Made by a program: the position numbers and the translations under genes. The notes under the pieces were generated by a model that saw nothing but the letters and a program-made list of their open reading frames with translations, searched no databases and was not told where the DNA came from. Positions 6,947-20,513 of a stretch of 55,255 bases of DNA are shown here, one piece after another. Origin of the DNA: Leucobacter sp. Ag1. Its GTDB lineage: Bacteria; Actinomycetota; Actinomycetes; Actinomycetales; Microbacteriaceae. Within the stretch, counting starts at the first letter, position 1, and every line of letters begins with the position of its first letter. The DNA is taken from assembly GCF_000980875.1 (NCBI RefSeq), contig NZ_LAYO01000087.1:1-55255 (forward strand), in the 5' to 3' direction.

Positions 6947-8452
6947 CTACTGCACCGCCTTCAGCGCGTTCACGAGGCCCGTGCCGAAGTAGCTGTTCAG
7001 CGCCGTCGTGCCCACGCAGGCCGCGCCGGCGCCGCGCTCGGGTGCCGAGCAGGGCGTCGGCGTCGCGTCCGCCTTGAGCTTCGCCGTCAGCTGCGCCGGC
7101 GTCAGGTTCGGGTGCGCCGACTTCATGAGGGCGAGCACGCCCGCGACGTGCGGGGTCGCCATCGAGGTACCGCTCTTCAGGCCGTAACCGCCGCCGGGCA
7201 GGGTCGACAGGATCCGGGATCCGGGTGCCGCCACGTCGATCTCGCCGAGCCCGCGGTTCGAGAAGTACGACAGCTGGCCGGTCTGCGTGACCGAGGAGAC
7301 GGTGACGACACCGGGGATCTGCGCGGGGATGTCCTTGCAGCCCTGGTTGATGGTGCGCGGCGTCGGAGCCGGAGCGTCGTTCGGGCTGCCCTCGTCGCGC
7401 GTGTTCACGGTCAGGTCGAGTCCCGAGTTGCCGGCGGCGGCCGCGTTGACCACACCGCGCGAGGTGGACCAGTTCACGGCGCGCGCCATCGCCTCGCGCA
7501 CGGCCGCCTGATCGGGCTGGTCATCGCACCAGAACTCGAAGGGATCCACGTAGTAGCTGTTGTTCGTCACGTCCATGCCGCGCTGCGAGGCCCACATGAA
7601 GCCGCAGATCGCGTACTCGGGGTAGATGAAGCCGTCGTCGTTCACGACCTTCACCGAGGCGAGACGCACGTTCGGGGCGACGCCGACGATGCCCGTGCCG
7701 TTGCGGGCCGCGGCGATCGTGCCGGCCACGTGCGTGCCGTGGTCCGAGGTCGTCGGCTCCCAGCCGCCGGCGGTCTGGTCGGGCCGGCCGCCCACGGTGC
7801 AGTTCACCGAGTTCGCGACGTCGATGTTCGGCGCCAGGTCGGAGTGCTGCGGGTCGATGCCGGAGTCGAGCACACCCACGAGCACCTTGCGGCTGCCGTC
7901 GGTGATCGCATTCGCCTGATCGGACTTGATCATGGCCATGTCCCACTGCTGGGCCTCCATGGCGTCGCCGGCCTTCGCCGGCACCGGCGTGGTGGGCTCG
8001 TCCACGTCGACGCGCTTGTTCTTGCCGCCCTGCTTCCAACCGGAGGCACCGGGACCCCAGGGCACCTGCGGGCCCTGCACCCGGTCGGAGACCTCGACGG
8101 TGCGAGTCGCACCGACCGACTCGACCGCGTTCTTGCCCGTGACCTTGACCCGGTCGCGGAACGCCGCGCGGTCGCTCTGCGCGACCACAACGCCGATCTC
8201 GGGCCACGTCTGCACGACTACGCCTCCGGCCTCGGTGACGGCCTTCTCGACCTTGCGCACCTGACCCGGGTTCGCCTTGCCGGCGTTCACCACGTAGCTC
8301 ATGACGGTGCCGTCCGGCGGGTTCACCGGGACGGGGGTGGACGGCTCCGCGACGGCCGCGGTGGCGGTGGTCGCCGAACCCACCAGCAGGCCGATCGCCG
8401 CTGCGGTGCAGACGGCCGCCCGGATGGAGCGCTGACGGAATGATGATCTCAT
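6947..8452 (-). CDS. Secreted subtilisin-like serine protease (S8 family)
   Basis: 501 residues. A signal peptide is present at 1-35 (RQRSIRAAVC, then a hydrophobic stretch ending near TATAAVAEP), so the protein is exported. An inhibitor/prodomain-like region (about 45-120) precedes the catalytic domain. The triad is complete: Asp196 in VLDSGID, His238 in DHGTHVAGT and Ser430 in GTSMATPHVAG. Two C-terminal cysteines may form a disulfide. ATG 8452 is chosen because it places the signal peptide at the N-terminus; the frame extends upstream but encodes a low-complexity leader. A palindrome at 8541-8552 sits in the promoter region. Confidence 0.93.
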   Translation of the reverse strand: MRSSFRQRSIRAAVCTAAAIGLLVGSATTATAAVAEPSTPVPVNPPDGTVMSYVVNAGKANPGQVRKVEKAVTEAGGVVVQTWPEIGVVVAQSDRAAFRDRVKVTGKNAVESVGATRTVEVSDRVQGPQVPWGPGASGWKQGGKNKRVDVDEPTTPVPAKAGDAMEAQQWDMAMIKSDQANAITDGSRKVLVGVLDSGIDPQHSDLAPNIDVANSVNCTVGGRPDQTAGGWEPTTSDHGTHVAGTIAAARNGTGIVGVAPNVRLASVKVVNDDGFIYPEYAICGFMWASQRGMDVTNNSYYVDPFEFWCDDQPDQAAVREAMARAVNWSTSRGVVNAAAAGNSGLDLTVNTRDEGSPNDAPAPTPRTINQGCKDIPAQIPGVVTVSSVTQTGQLSYFSNRGLGEIDVAAPGSRILSTLPGGGYGLKSGTSMATPHVAGVLALMKSAHPNLTPAQLTAKLKADATPTPCSAPERGAGAACVGTTALNSYFGTGLVNALKAVQ

Positions 8453-8540
8453 CGTTGAGGATCCTCTCGAGGGAGTACCCCGGCTTGTGGCCGGGGCGGG
8501 CTCAGTGCCCTCCCCCTTTCTAGTAGCCGAGAACGGTTCG

Positions 8541-8552
8541 TTCAATATTGAA
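8541..8552. promoter_or_regulatory. AT-rich palindrome upstream of the S8 protease
   Basis: TTCAATATTGAA is a perfect 12-bp palindrome in very GC-rich surroundings, about 90 bases upstream of the protease start. This is typical of an operator. No regulator can be named. Confidence 0.4.
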
Positions 8553-8910
8553 GATCCGCCGCTGCCGCAGTAGGGTGCGCCCCCTCGCTGGGGTCGGGTG
8601 CTGCGCCTCGCCGGTCCCGGCTTCGGGCGCCGGGGCCGGGTCCTGCACCTCCCTGCTCCCAGAGTCCCGCACGTTCCGCTCTTCCAGCTCTTCGCGACAT
8701 TCTCGATCCTCCCGACCCTCTGAACGATTGGACATCCACTCGACGATCGGATGCTCTATCGGCGCGTGACTCGCCGCCCACTCGTCGAGTGGACGTCCAC
8801 TCGTGCCAGAAGCGGCGCCACCGAAGGCGGCGCCGAGGGCACCGCCGCCACGGGAACTGCCGAGCGCATCGCCGAGCCACGCGCCGCCGCCGCGAGCCCC
8901 GGAAACGCAG
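8553..8910. other. Gene-free stretch with nested palindromes
   Basis: No credible gene is seen between the protease promoter and the tRNA-Ala terminator. The centre carries repeated CCACTCG motifs: an 18-bp perfect palindrome CGAGTGGACGTCCACTCG at 8786-8803, an overlapping inverted repeat CCACTCGTCGAGTGG at 8778-8792, and a partial copy TGGACATCCACTCG at 8729-8742. The arrangement resembles a multi-site operator. Confidence 0.45.
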
Positions 8911-8938
8911 AACGCCCCCGGCGTGAACCGGGGGCGTT
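8911..8938 (-). terminator. Terminator of the tRNA transcript
   Basis: A perfect 11-bp stem (8911-8921 with 8928-8938), loop of six, lies just downstream of tRNA-Ala on the minus strand, followed by a short T-containing stretch. Confidence 0.75.
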
Positions 8939-8943
8939 GTCTG

Positions 8944-9016
8944 TGGATCCTGGGAGAATCGAACTCCCGACATCCTGCTTGCAAAGCAGGCACTCTACCA
9001 ACTGAGTTAAGGACCC
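8944..9016 (-). tRNA. tRNA-Ala (anticodon TGC)
   Basis: 73 bases folding into a standard cloverleaf. The anticodon stem CTGCT/AGCAG encloses loop TTGCAAG-type sequence with anticodon TGC. The T-arm has GGGAGTTCGATTCTCCC, and a seven-base acceptor stem has one G-T pair. The CCA end is not encoded. It is transcribed 25 bases after tRNA-Ile. Confidence 0.96.
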
Positions 9017-9041
9017 GGAACGGCTCTTGCGAGTCGTTCGG

Positions 9042-9115
9042 TGGGGCTACCAGGACTTGAACCTGGGACCTCTTCATTATCAGTGAAGCGCTCTAACCGC
9101 CTGAGCTATAGCCCC
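9042..9115 (-). tRNA. tRNA-Ile (anticodon GAT)
   Basis: 74 bases with a full cloverleaf: acceptor GGGGCTA/TAGCCCC, anticodon stem CTTCA/TGAAG with loop CTGATAA (anticodon GAT), T-arm CCAGGTTCAAGTCCTGG. CCA is not encoded. The gyrA-tRNA-Ile-tRNA-Ala order is conserved near actinobacterial origins. Confidence 0.96.
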
Positions 9116-9129
9116 TTGACCAAGAAACG

Positions 9130-9159
9130 ACTCTACACGGACACTCGCCGAAAACACAA
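9130..9159 (-). promoter_or_regulatory. Candidate promoter of the tRNA-Ile/Ala pair
   Basis: On the minus strand TTGTGT (9159-9154) and TAGAGT (9135-9130) are 18 bases apart, ending 14 bases before the tRNA-Ile 5' end. It lies after the gyrase operon terminator, so the tRNAs have their own promoter. Confidence 0.5.
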
Positions 9160-9199
9160 ATCGGGCGGATCCGCTCCGCGCGCCGCGGCCGGAAACGCC

Positions 9200-9236
9200 G
9201 CGTGCCCCGCCGACCGTGGAGGTCGTCGGGGCACGC
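9200..9236 (-). terminator. Terminator of the gyrB-gyrA-DUF3566 operon
   Basis: A 16-bp stem with one mismatch (9200-9215 with 9221-9236), loop of five, lies about 20 bases after the DUF3566 stop. No T-run follows, which is common in actinobacteria. Confidence 0.75.
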
Positions 9237-9256
9237 GAACCGCCGCTCGGCGTCGA

Positions 9257-9656
9257 TCAGTTGCTGGTGAAGCCCAGCTGGAAACCGCCGACGATGCGGG
9301 TGAGGAGGTTGTAGATCAGCGATGCGACCGCGCCGAGCGCGGTGCCCACGATGATGTTCAGGATCCCGACCACGACCGAGAATCCGAAGACCTGCGGGAA
9401 ACCGAGGAACGTCATCAGGCTGTTCTTATCGCCAACGACGTCCATGAACAGGGAGTCGACCTTGGCCAGCAGACCGGTCTGCATCAGCACGAGATAGACG
9501 AGCACCGTCGCGACGATCCCGACGATGGCCCAGCAGACCGACACCAGGAAGGAGAACTTCACGGCCGACCAGAAGTCGACGTAGACGAGCTTGAGGCGTA
9601 CCTGCTTGGACGGCGCTTTCTTGCGGGTCTTGCGCGCCAGCTTATCGGCGACAGTG

Positions 9657-9664
<8 letters not shown>
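9257..9664 (-). CDS. DUF3566 membrane protein
   Basis: 135 residues, the DUF3566 family found directly after gyrA in many actinobacteria; its function is not established. A basic N-terminus ([14 protein letters not shown]) is followed by [22 protein letters not shown], which begins the first membrane segment (about 35-60). A second segment is at about 92-125 in [29 protein letters not shown]. The start overlaps the gyrA stop by eight bases, so translation is coupled. Actinobacterial homologues often have a longer disordered N-terminus; this one is short. Confidence 0.88.
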
Positions 9665-14337
<4,673 letters not shown>

Positions 14338-15460
14338 TCAATTCGAGGCGCTCAGAACCGTGATTTCGGGCCTTTGGGGCGAGGATTCCGGGTGGGATCG
14401 TTCCCCCTCCGAAATGGGCTGCTTCTCGGCCGGTTCCGCCCGGTGCCAGACCCTGCGTCGCGTCACGTTCTCGAACCGGCCCCCAGCGGGCTCCCTGATC
14501 GGATCACCACGAGCTCGATCCGCCAGGCGGCTCCCGCATGCGAACCACCGAATTCACTCGGTCATGACCGTTCGTCGAGCCAGGATCACCCGGGCGGCAC
14601 GATCCGGGCAGTACGGCTCGGTCTGGCTCACCGACACCCGGGCTTCCGAACCGGCTCCGTGCCAGCCCAGTGAGATCCGCCCGGGCCACCCTCGCCAGTC
14701 CGCGCTTCCCGCTGGCCCGCGCGCTCCTCCCACCCCGGCCCGGCCGCTCCCCTTCCTCGCACAGCTTCCACGGGCCGCGGCGGTCCGCGGGGACGAATCT
14801 CCACCGGCGCCGAACAGCTCGCACCCGCGACGTTCTCCTCCCCCAGCACGAACCGACCGGAGCGCCGACGTCGCGATCGAACACCGCGGCCGGGCGCGGC
14901 ACGATCTGAGACAGAATCCGATCGATCCCGATTCCCCACGGGAACGGGGACTCATCTCTTCGATACGCGAAGGCCGGGTTGCCGGGACCCGACGGGCGAC
15001 GCATTCGCATCCCGCCGGCCAGCATCCGCGTGGCCCGGAGAGGGGCTACGCGAGAGGAGGGCCCGGCGAGGCGGCGAGAAGCGGACGGAACTCCTGCCGC
15101 GCCGGGGAGAAGACCCAATTCAACTCCCATTGCGCCGAGCGGCGCGGATCGGCCACTCCAGTCGTTCCGGCAGGTGCGACCAGATCGCCCCCGCGCCGAG
15201 CGAGCCAGGTCCCCCGGACTCCCCTGTCGCGTCGAGCACGGATGCCACCACAGTCACCGGGGCTCCCACTCATCAAGCTCTCTGCAACTCCCGTTCGAGT
15301 GGCGAGGTCTCATCAGCCGCATCAGGAGACACGGAGTCGCGAGCTCGCCCTCATCTCCTCATCCAGACCTCCGACCGCTCGCCGCACCGGCTCATCCGGC
15401 CCAGGGAACCGAGCGCATGCCCGCAATCTCCAGAAGGAACCGAACCGGACACCGTGATCG

Positions 15461-15476
15461 CGTTTCACGTGAAACG
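15461..15476. other. parS site, intergenic
   Basis: CGTTTCACGTGAAACG is a perfect 16-bp palindrome with the universal parS core. It lies in the gap between dciA and gyrB. Confidence 0.93.
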
Positions 15477-15592
15477 AGCTCGAAAAGCGGGTCGCCTCAG
15501 CACTCTGCCGCGGAGACTAAATCCCAGATGAGATACGTAAACCGACGACTTCGGATCAAGAATACTTGCGTCAGAGCGATTCTCCGCTCGTC

Positions 15593-16084
15593 CTACCCGT
15601 ACGTATCCCTCGGTCCGCGCCCCTGAACCGTCCTGGGGCCGTGCCGCCAGCTGGGTGCACCCGGTGCGAGGAAGCGAAGATCGCGAATCTCGGAGTCCGG
15701 GAACTCACGCAGCAGCCGAGTGAGAATCTCGGACCTCAGCCGACGGAGCTCGGTTGCCCACGCGGTCGAGTCGCACTGCAGGAGCAGCACCCCGTCGCGA
15801 ACCCCGACGACCTCGGTGTGATCCGAAGTCGGCTGCCCGACGAACTCGGCCCACTCCGTGATCACACGAGCCTGCTCGAGGTCCGCACTCCATCCCATGT
15901 CCGTCGCAGCCTTCGCGAGAATGTCACCGAGCATTCTCGGATCACGCCCGGCTCCGAACGGCGCGCGACCCTCCCCCTCGGTCGAGTCCGAGCCGAGTCG
16001 ACGGCGCCGATACGGAACCCCTTTCCATACCGACTTCGCCCGCAGATACGCGCTGCTGGCGAAGTCGGAATGCTCAGGCTTCAC
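15593..16084 (-). CDS. dciA: DciA-type protein (DUF721)
   Basis: 163 residues of the DUF721 family, located after recF as in other actinobacteria. DciA proteins help load the replicative helicase DnaB in bacteria lacking DnaC or DnaI; that role here is inferred from the family. The first 50 residues are basic and probably disordered. The conserved domain (about 50-140) contains the WAEFVGQPTSDHTEVVGVRDGVLLL and STAWATELRRL patterns typical of the KH-like DUF721 fold. It overlaps the recF stop by four bases, so the two are translationally coupled. dnaB itself is at 35877. Confidence 0.88.
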   Translation of the reverse strand: MKPEHSDFASSAYLRAKSVWKGVPYRRRRLGSDSTEGEGRAPFGAGRDPRMLGDILAKAATDMGWSADLEQARVITEWAEFVGQPTSDHTEVVGVRDGVLLLQCDSTAWATELRRLRSEILTRLLREFPDSEIRDLRFLAPGAPSWRHGPRTVQGRGPRDTYG

Positions 16085-17307
16085 TGCTCAGCGCTCCCGA
16101 CCGAGACCGTGCCTCGCTCGACGCCGATGCGATGCCAAGCGATTCCCTCGGGGATATCTTCTTCCACCGCGGCCGTCACAATGACCTGCTCGAAGCTCTG
16201 GACTGCAGACATCAGCTTCGACCGCCGCCGAGTATCGAGCTCCGCGAAGACATCGTCCAGCAGAATGACCGGATCGCCGCCCGCGGACTCCCCGCGCAGC
16301 AGCACTGCCATCCCCAGGCGAAGCGCAAGGGCGAATGACCAGGATTCTCCGTGGCTCGCGTAGCCCTTCACCGGGAGGCCATTCAGCTCCAGCACGAGAT
16401 CGTCCCGGTGCGGGCCGACCAAGGTCACGCCGCGTTCGAATTCCTGCGCCCGAACAACCTGAAGAGCCCTCCGAAACTCGGCCGCAACCGTTTCACGTGA
16501 AACGTCGCCGCGAGGTCGCTCGGCTTCGGTTTCACGTGAAACATTCCCCTCCCCTAGAGTCGGAACTTCCGCTGATTCTGTTTCACGTGAAACGCTCTCC
16601 CGCTCACAAGCCGCTGCGACGGTCTCCGCGAGGGACAATCTCGGTCCGTGATCCTGATCGACCAGGGTCTCATATCCAGCGCGAAGTGGCTCCTCGAGAG
16701 CTCGGAGCAACTCGTGTCGCGCCACCATGATCCGGGACCCGTGATCCACCAGCTGCGCATCCCACACGTCCAGGGTCGCCTCGACGGCACTTCGCGCGCC
16801 CCTTCTGGCAGATTTCAACAGCGAAGTGCGCTGCCTGACCACGCGTTCGTAGTCGGAAAGCGTTCCCGACAGCGCAGGAGACCGGGCCACGACCGCTTCG
16901 TCGAGAAAGCGGCGGCGTCCTGAGGGATCTCCACGAACGATTCCGAGGTCTTCGGGAGCGAACAGTACGGTGGAGAACCACCGGGTCAGCTCGCGCGGAC
17001 GAACCGCGTTCCGGTTCACCTGCGCCCGATTCGGGCGGTCCCGATTGATCTGTGCTTCGAGCAGCACATCGCGGCCACCCGATTCGACACGCATGCGAAG
17101 AATCGCAGACTCCTGGCCTGCCCGAATCAGCGCGGCATCGCCGGTCACCCGATGTGACTTCAGGGTCGCGAAATAGGCGATCGCTTCGGCGAGGTTAGTC
17201 TTGCCCTGCCCGTTGCGTCCGACCAGCAGGTTGGGTCCGGCAGCGAACGGCACCTCCGCCGTCGCGTAGTTGCGAAAATCGGCGAGAGACAGATGCGCGA
17301 CCCGCAT
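16081..17307 (-). CDS. recF: DNA replication/repair protein RecF with an embedded parS insertion
   Basis: 408 residues, longer than the usual 360-380. RecF is an SMC-like ATPase that helps load RecA at gaps. Walker A GRNGQGKT is at residues 30-37, and Walker B with D-loop (VILLDDVFAELD) near 346-357. Between the DNA-contacting arm and the FRRAL..RAQEFERGVTLVGPHRDDL segment is an acidic insertion at about 235-275. In it, VSRET occurs three times, at residues 239, 256 and 269, and each copy is the in-frame translation of a perfect parS core. The gene therefore also acts as a centromere. Start ATG 17307 has AAGGAGG directly upstream. Confidence 0.97.
   Translation of the reverse strand: MRVAHLSLADFRNYATAEVPFAAGPNLLVGRNGQGKTNLAEAIAYFATLKSHRVTGDAALIRAGQESAILRMRVESGGRDVLLEAQINRDRPNRAQVNRNAVRPRELTRWFSTVLFAPEDLGIVRGDPSGRRRFLDEAVVARSPALSGTLSDYERVVRQRTSLLKSARRGARSAVEATLDVWDAQLVDHGSRIMVARHELLRALEEPLRAGYETLVDQDHGPRLSLAETVAAACERESVSRETESAEVPTLGEGNVSRETEAERPRGDVSRETVAAEFRRALQVVRAQEFERGVTLVGPHRDDLVLELNGLPVKGYASHGESWSFALALRLGMAVLLRGESAGGDPVILLDDVFAELDTRRRSKLMSAVQSFEQVIVTAAVEEDIPEGIAWHRIGVERGTVSVGSAEQ
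16489..16504. other. parS site 1 within recF
   Basis: CGTTTCACGTGAAACG, a perfect 16-bp palindrome, translated on the minus strand as VSRET at RecF residues 269-273. Confidence 0.93.
16528..16543. other. parS site 2 within recF
   Basis: Perfect core GTTTCACGTGAAAC at 16529-16542, 39 bases from the previous copy. It is read in frame as VSRET at RecF residues 256-260. Confidence 0.93.
16579..16594. other. parS site 3 within recF
   Basis: Perfect core at 16580-16593, 51 bases from the second copy. It is read in frame as VSRET at RecF residues 239-243. Confidence 0.93.
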
Positions 17308-17316
17308 CGGCCCTCC

Positions 17317-18459
17317 TTAGCGGAGCAGCAGGTTCGGCTGCAGCAGGTAGCGGAAGCTCTGCTCGTCGGCGTCGTCCTTGCTGCGCTGGCTCGTGATGAG
17401 CACCGGGCCCGGCTTGCCCGGGTTGTCGGTGCGGGTGAAGCCGACGCGAGCGAACTCCGCGTGGGTGGAACGTAGGCCGTCGAGCAGGAACTGCGGCTTG
17501 AGCGAGACGATCATCTCGTCGCCGACGAGGTGCGCGTCGACCACCTCGACCGCCTGCGCGGTCTCCGAGCCTGCGGCCTCCAGGGTGACCTGCCCCTCGA
17601 CGAAGGAGAATCGCAGGGCGGCCTCCCGCTCGAGAACCAGGCCGACACGACCGACGGCCTCGACCAGGTCACTGGTGTTGATCACCGCGTAATTATCGAT
17701 GCCATCAGGGAAAAGTCGGCCGACGGGCGGGTAGTTGCCCTTGATCAGCAGCGAGGTCACCGTCTTGTTCCCACCGGTGAACGCCACGAGCTCGCGCTCG
17801 CCGTCCTTGATGATCGAGACCTGCACCTGGCCAGCGTTCGAGAAGGTCTTCCCGACCTCGGTGACGACCTTCGAGGGCACCAGCGCCGTCAGGTCGCCCG
17901 AGCCGTCCTGCGCCTCCCAGTCGATGCGACGGGTCGCCACTCGGTAACGGTCGGTCGCGGTAAGCGTGAGGGCGTTCTCGCTGATCTCGAACTGCACGCC
18001 GGTGATCACCGGAGTGACATCGTCCTTCGAGGCCGCGAGGGACACCTGTGCGATGGCCTCGGCGAAGACGTCCGCCGGAACGATGCCCGAGACCGAATCG
18101 ATCTTCGGGATCTGCGGGTACTCCTCGACCGGCATGGCCGGGAGGCTGAACGAGGCCGAGCCGCATCGCACCTGCACGCGGCTCTCGACGAGCGAAACCT
18201 CGACGTCGGCGTGCGGAAGGCGCTGCGCGATCTCGCCCAGCAGACGGCCCGAGACGAGCGCGCGGCCGGCGTCGGCTACCTGGGCGGTGACCGAGGTGCG
18301 CGAGGAGACCTCGTAGTCGAAGGAGGACAGCGTCACCGCGTCACCGGAGGCTTCGAGGAGCACACCGCTGAGCAGCGGCTGCGTCGGCCGCTGCGGGAGC
18401 AGCTTCGCTGCGAACGAGACGGCCTCGCTGAACACGTCACGGTTGACGGTGAAACGCAT
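17317..18459 (-). CDS. dnaN: DNA polymerase III subunit beta (sliding clamp)
   Basis: 380 residues forming the ring-shaped clamp that tethers polymerase III to DNA; three clamp domains of about 120 residues fill the length. Family-typical stretches are MRFTVNRDVFSEAVSFAAKL at the start, the SGRLLGEIAQRLP and EYPQIPKI segments in domains 1-2, LTATDRYRVATRRIDW, and a C-terminal FRYLLQPNLLLR. ATG 18459 is chosen because AGGAG lies seven bases upstream and MRFTVNRD is the usual N-terminus; the frame extends 20 codons further. recF follows nine bases after the stop. The promoter must lie in oriC. Confidence 0.98.
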   Translation of the reverse strand: MRFTVNRDVFSEAVSFAAKLLPQRPTQPLLSGVLLEASGDAVTLSSFDYEVSSRTSVTAQVADAGRALVSGRLLGEIAQRLPHADVEVSLVESRVQVRCGSASFSLPAMPVEEYPQIPKIDSVSGIVPADVFAEAIAQVSLAASKDDVTPVITGVQFEISENALTLTATDRYRVATRRIDWEAQDGSGDLTALVPSKVVTEVGKTFSNAGQVQVSIIKDGERELVAFTGGNKTVTSLLIKGNYPPVGRLFPDGIDNYAVINTSDLVEAVGRVGLVLEREAALRFSFVEGQVTLEAAGSETAQAVEVVDAHLVGDEMIVSLKPQFLLDGLRSTHAEFARVGFTRTDNPGKPGPVLITSQRSKDDADEQSFRYLLQPNLLLR

Positions 18460-19055
18460 GAAGCCACTCCTCGTGATGGTGGGACGAATGCCAAGTTCCG
18501 GGCCTGACAATCCTTGCACACTCGGGTCCGGTGAGCATCACGGATCCTGTCATTCCCCAGCCGGGAACCGCGGAACGGTGCCGTTGTCGCTCCGGTGAAC
18601 AGTTTTCCGGCTCCGGCCGGGCCTCCGAGCGGAACGCGTGATCGAGATCCCCTGTAAGAGAGATGGAACTGTTAACGGTGTTAACGCCTGTGGATGCTGT
18701 GGATAACTCGGCCTCCGCCAAGCCCTGTAAGCAAACTACACGGTTGTGACTTGTGAGTGGGACGTGGATCGATGGGGTTCCGCGGAATCACGCCGAAGTG
18801 TTAACACTCCCGGCATTCCACAGGCGACCCGGATCCATGCACAGACTCGCCCGAGTTCTCCCCAGTTACCCACAGCTCAGTGGAAAACTGTGGATAACTC
18901 GACCGGATCGAGGCGTTAACGCCTAGTGGGGAAAGGGTTGGGGAGAACCGAGCTCGGCTTGCCCGCGGGCGCGCTTCGCGGGCGGACGGCGCCGTGCGCG
19001 GAGCACCTCCCGGGCCGCCGAAGAGCACCCGCGGCACCGGAGGAGGGGACGCGGG
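18460..19055. other. Chromosomal replication origin oriC (dnaA-dnaN intergenic)
   Basis: The 596-bp dnaA-dnaN gap is the canonical actinobacterial origin position. Two perfect DnaA boxes (TGTGGATAA at 18698-18706 and 18889-18897) are accompanied by near matches: TGTGGATGC (18689-18697), TTACCCACA (18866-18874) and the TTCCACAGG string near 18816. Four GTTAAC sites occur (18671, 18680, 18800, 18915); the last is centred in the 12-bp palindrome GGCGTTAACGCC (18912-18923). These TTAAC-rich spots are the easiest melting points in otherwise GC-rich sequence. The dnaN promoter also lies here. Confidence 0.88.
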
Positions 19056-20513
19056 TCAGCGCGCCTGCTTCACGCGGGCGGTGATCTCCATGACCTGGTT
19101 GTAGACCGCGCGGCGCTCCTTGAGCAGCTGGGCGATCTTCTTGTGCGCGTACATCACCGTGGTGTGATCGCGACCGCCGAAGAGCTGACCGATCTTGGGG
19201 AGGGAGAGCGGAGTGAGCTCGCGGCAGAGGTACATCGCGATCTGGCGGGCGAGCGCGATCTGCTGCGCGCGGGACTGCCCGTAGAGGTCGTCGACCGACA
19301 GATCGAAGTAGTCCGCGGTGCGGTTGATGATGTCCGACGGCTGCACTTCGTTGTCGTCGTCGAGCGAGATCAGATCCTTCAGCACCGTCTGCACGAGGCT
19401 CATGTCGATGCGCTGCTGGTTGAGGCTCGCGAACGCGGTCACTCGGATCAGGGTGCCCTCGAGCTCTCGGATGTTCGAGGAGAACTTGGTCGCGATGAAC
19501 TCGAGGATCTCGTCCTCGATCACGAGCTGCTCGCGCTGCGCCTTCTTGCGCAGGATCGCGATGCGGGTCTCGAGGTCGGGCACCTGGATATCGGTGAGCA
19601 GGCCCCACTCGAAGCGCGAGAGCATGCGCTCCTCGAAGCCGCGGAGCTGCTTGGGCTGCACATCGCTGGTGATCACGACCTGCTTGTTGTGATCGTGCAG
19701 CGTGTTGAAGGTGTGGAAGAAGGCTTCCTGGGTCTCGGCCTTGCCCTCGAGGAACTGGATGTCGTCGACGAGCAGCAGATCGACGCTGCGGTAGCGCTGG
19801 TGGAACGCCGCGCCCTCGTTGTTGGCGATCGAGTTGATGAAGTCGTTGGTGAAGTCCTCGGAGCTGACGTAGCGCACGCGGACGTCGGGGAACAGCTCTC
19901 GGGTGTAGTGCCCGATCGCGTGGAGCAGGTGGGTCTTGCCCAGGCCGGAGTCGCCGTAGATGAAGAGCGGATTGTAGGCGCGAGCCGGAGCTTCGGCGAC
20001 GGCGACGGATGCGGCGTGGGCGAAACGGTTCGACTGGCCGATGACGAAGGTGTCAAAGCGGTACTTCTCGTTCAGCCGGCTGTCCTCGATCTCGCGCCGC
20101 CCGTGGCGGGGCGAGGGCTCGTGGAGGGGCCGGACCGGTTCGGCCGGAGCGGCTGCGGGAGGCTGCTCGTCAACGGGGGCACCCGCATCGACGGACTGAT
20201 CCGCTTCGGTCTCCTGCTCCGCCGTGCCGACGCTGTGATCGACCTGCAGGGTCGGATCGACGAGCACGATGAAGTTCTCGATTCCCGTGGCGTCCGGGGT
20301 CTTCGCGATCGCCGACATGATGGCCGGCCGCAGCTCGTGATCGAGCAGGCGCTGGGTGAAGTCGTACTGGACCGCGAGGTACAGCGATCCCGCGCCGACC
20401 CCGCGGGGTACCGCGAGGCCGAGCTGGCCGATCAGGGAGCGGGCCACCATCGGGTCGTCAGCCACCGCGCGGGTGATCTGCGCCCAAACCCCCTGTACCT
20501 CGTCCTCTGTCAC
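19056..20513 (-). CDS. dnaA: Chromosomal replication initiator DnaA
   Basis: 485 residues. DnaA binds TTATCCACA boxes, melts oriC and recruits the helicase. The N-terminal helicase-interaction domain (1-90) is followed by an acidic, variable linker (about 95-150), then the AAA+ domain with Walker [16 protein letters not shown] and Walker [11 protein letters not shown]. The C-terminal DNA-binding domain contains [15 protein letters not shown], the DnaA signature. The frame opens at GTG 20570, but GTG 20513 ([10 protein letters not shown]) fits the family start better. The longer version would run through a DnaA box, so the earlier codons are more likely regulatory sequence. Confidence 0.97.
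   Translation of the reverse strand: MTEDEVQGVWAQITRAVADDPMVARSLIGQLGLAVPRGVGAGSLYLAVQYDFTQRLLDHELRPAIMSAIAKTPDATGIENFIVLVDPTLQVDHSVGTAEQETEADQSVDAGAPVDEQPPAAAPAEPVRPLHEPSPRHGRREIEDSRLNEKYRFDTFVIGQSNRFAHAASVAVAEAPARAYNPLFIYGDSGLGKTHLLHAIGHYTRELFPDVRVRYVSSEDFTNDFINSIANNEGAAFHQRYRSVDLLLVDDIQFLEGKAETQEAFFHTFNTLHDHNKQVVITSDVQPKQLRGFEERMLSRFEWGLLTDIQVPDLETRIAILRKKAQREQLVIEDEILEFIATKFSSNIRELEGTLIRVTAFASLNQQRIDMSLVQTVLKDLISLDDDNEVQPSDIINRTADYFDLSVDDLYGQSRAQQIALARQIAMYLCRELTPLSLPKIGQLFGGRDHTTVMYAHKKIAQLLKERRAVYNQVMEITARVKQAR

Noticed and set aside
7727..7732. CACGTG core within the S8 protease gene as a further parS
   Set aside because: Only the central six bases match; the TTT and AAA flanks are absent.
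8729..8803. CCACTCG repeats as a CRISPR array
   Set aside because: Units are short, variably spaced and partly inverted, with no spacers of constant length and no cas genes in the window.
14504..15130. 208-codon minus-strand frame in the gene-free gap
   Set aside because: It has a Gly/Arg-rich composition without predicted domains and contradicts the plus-strand frames.
14360..15457. 365-codon plus-strand frame in the gene-free gap
   Set aside because: Its product is low complexity, it has no ribosome binding site, and competing frames on the minus strand are equally long; I treat the gap as non-coding.
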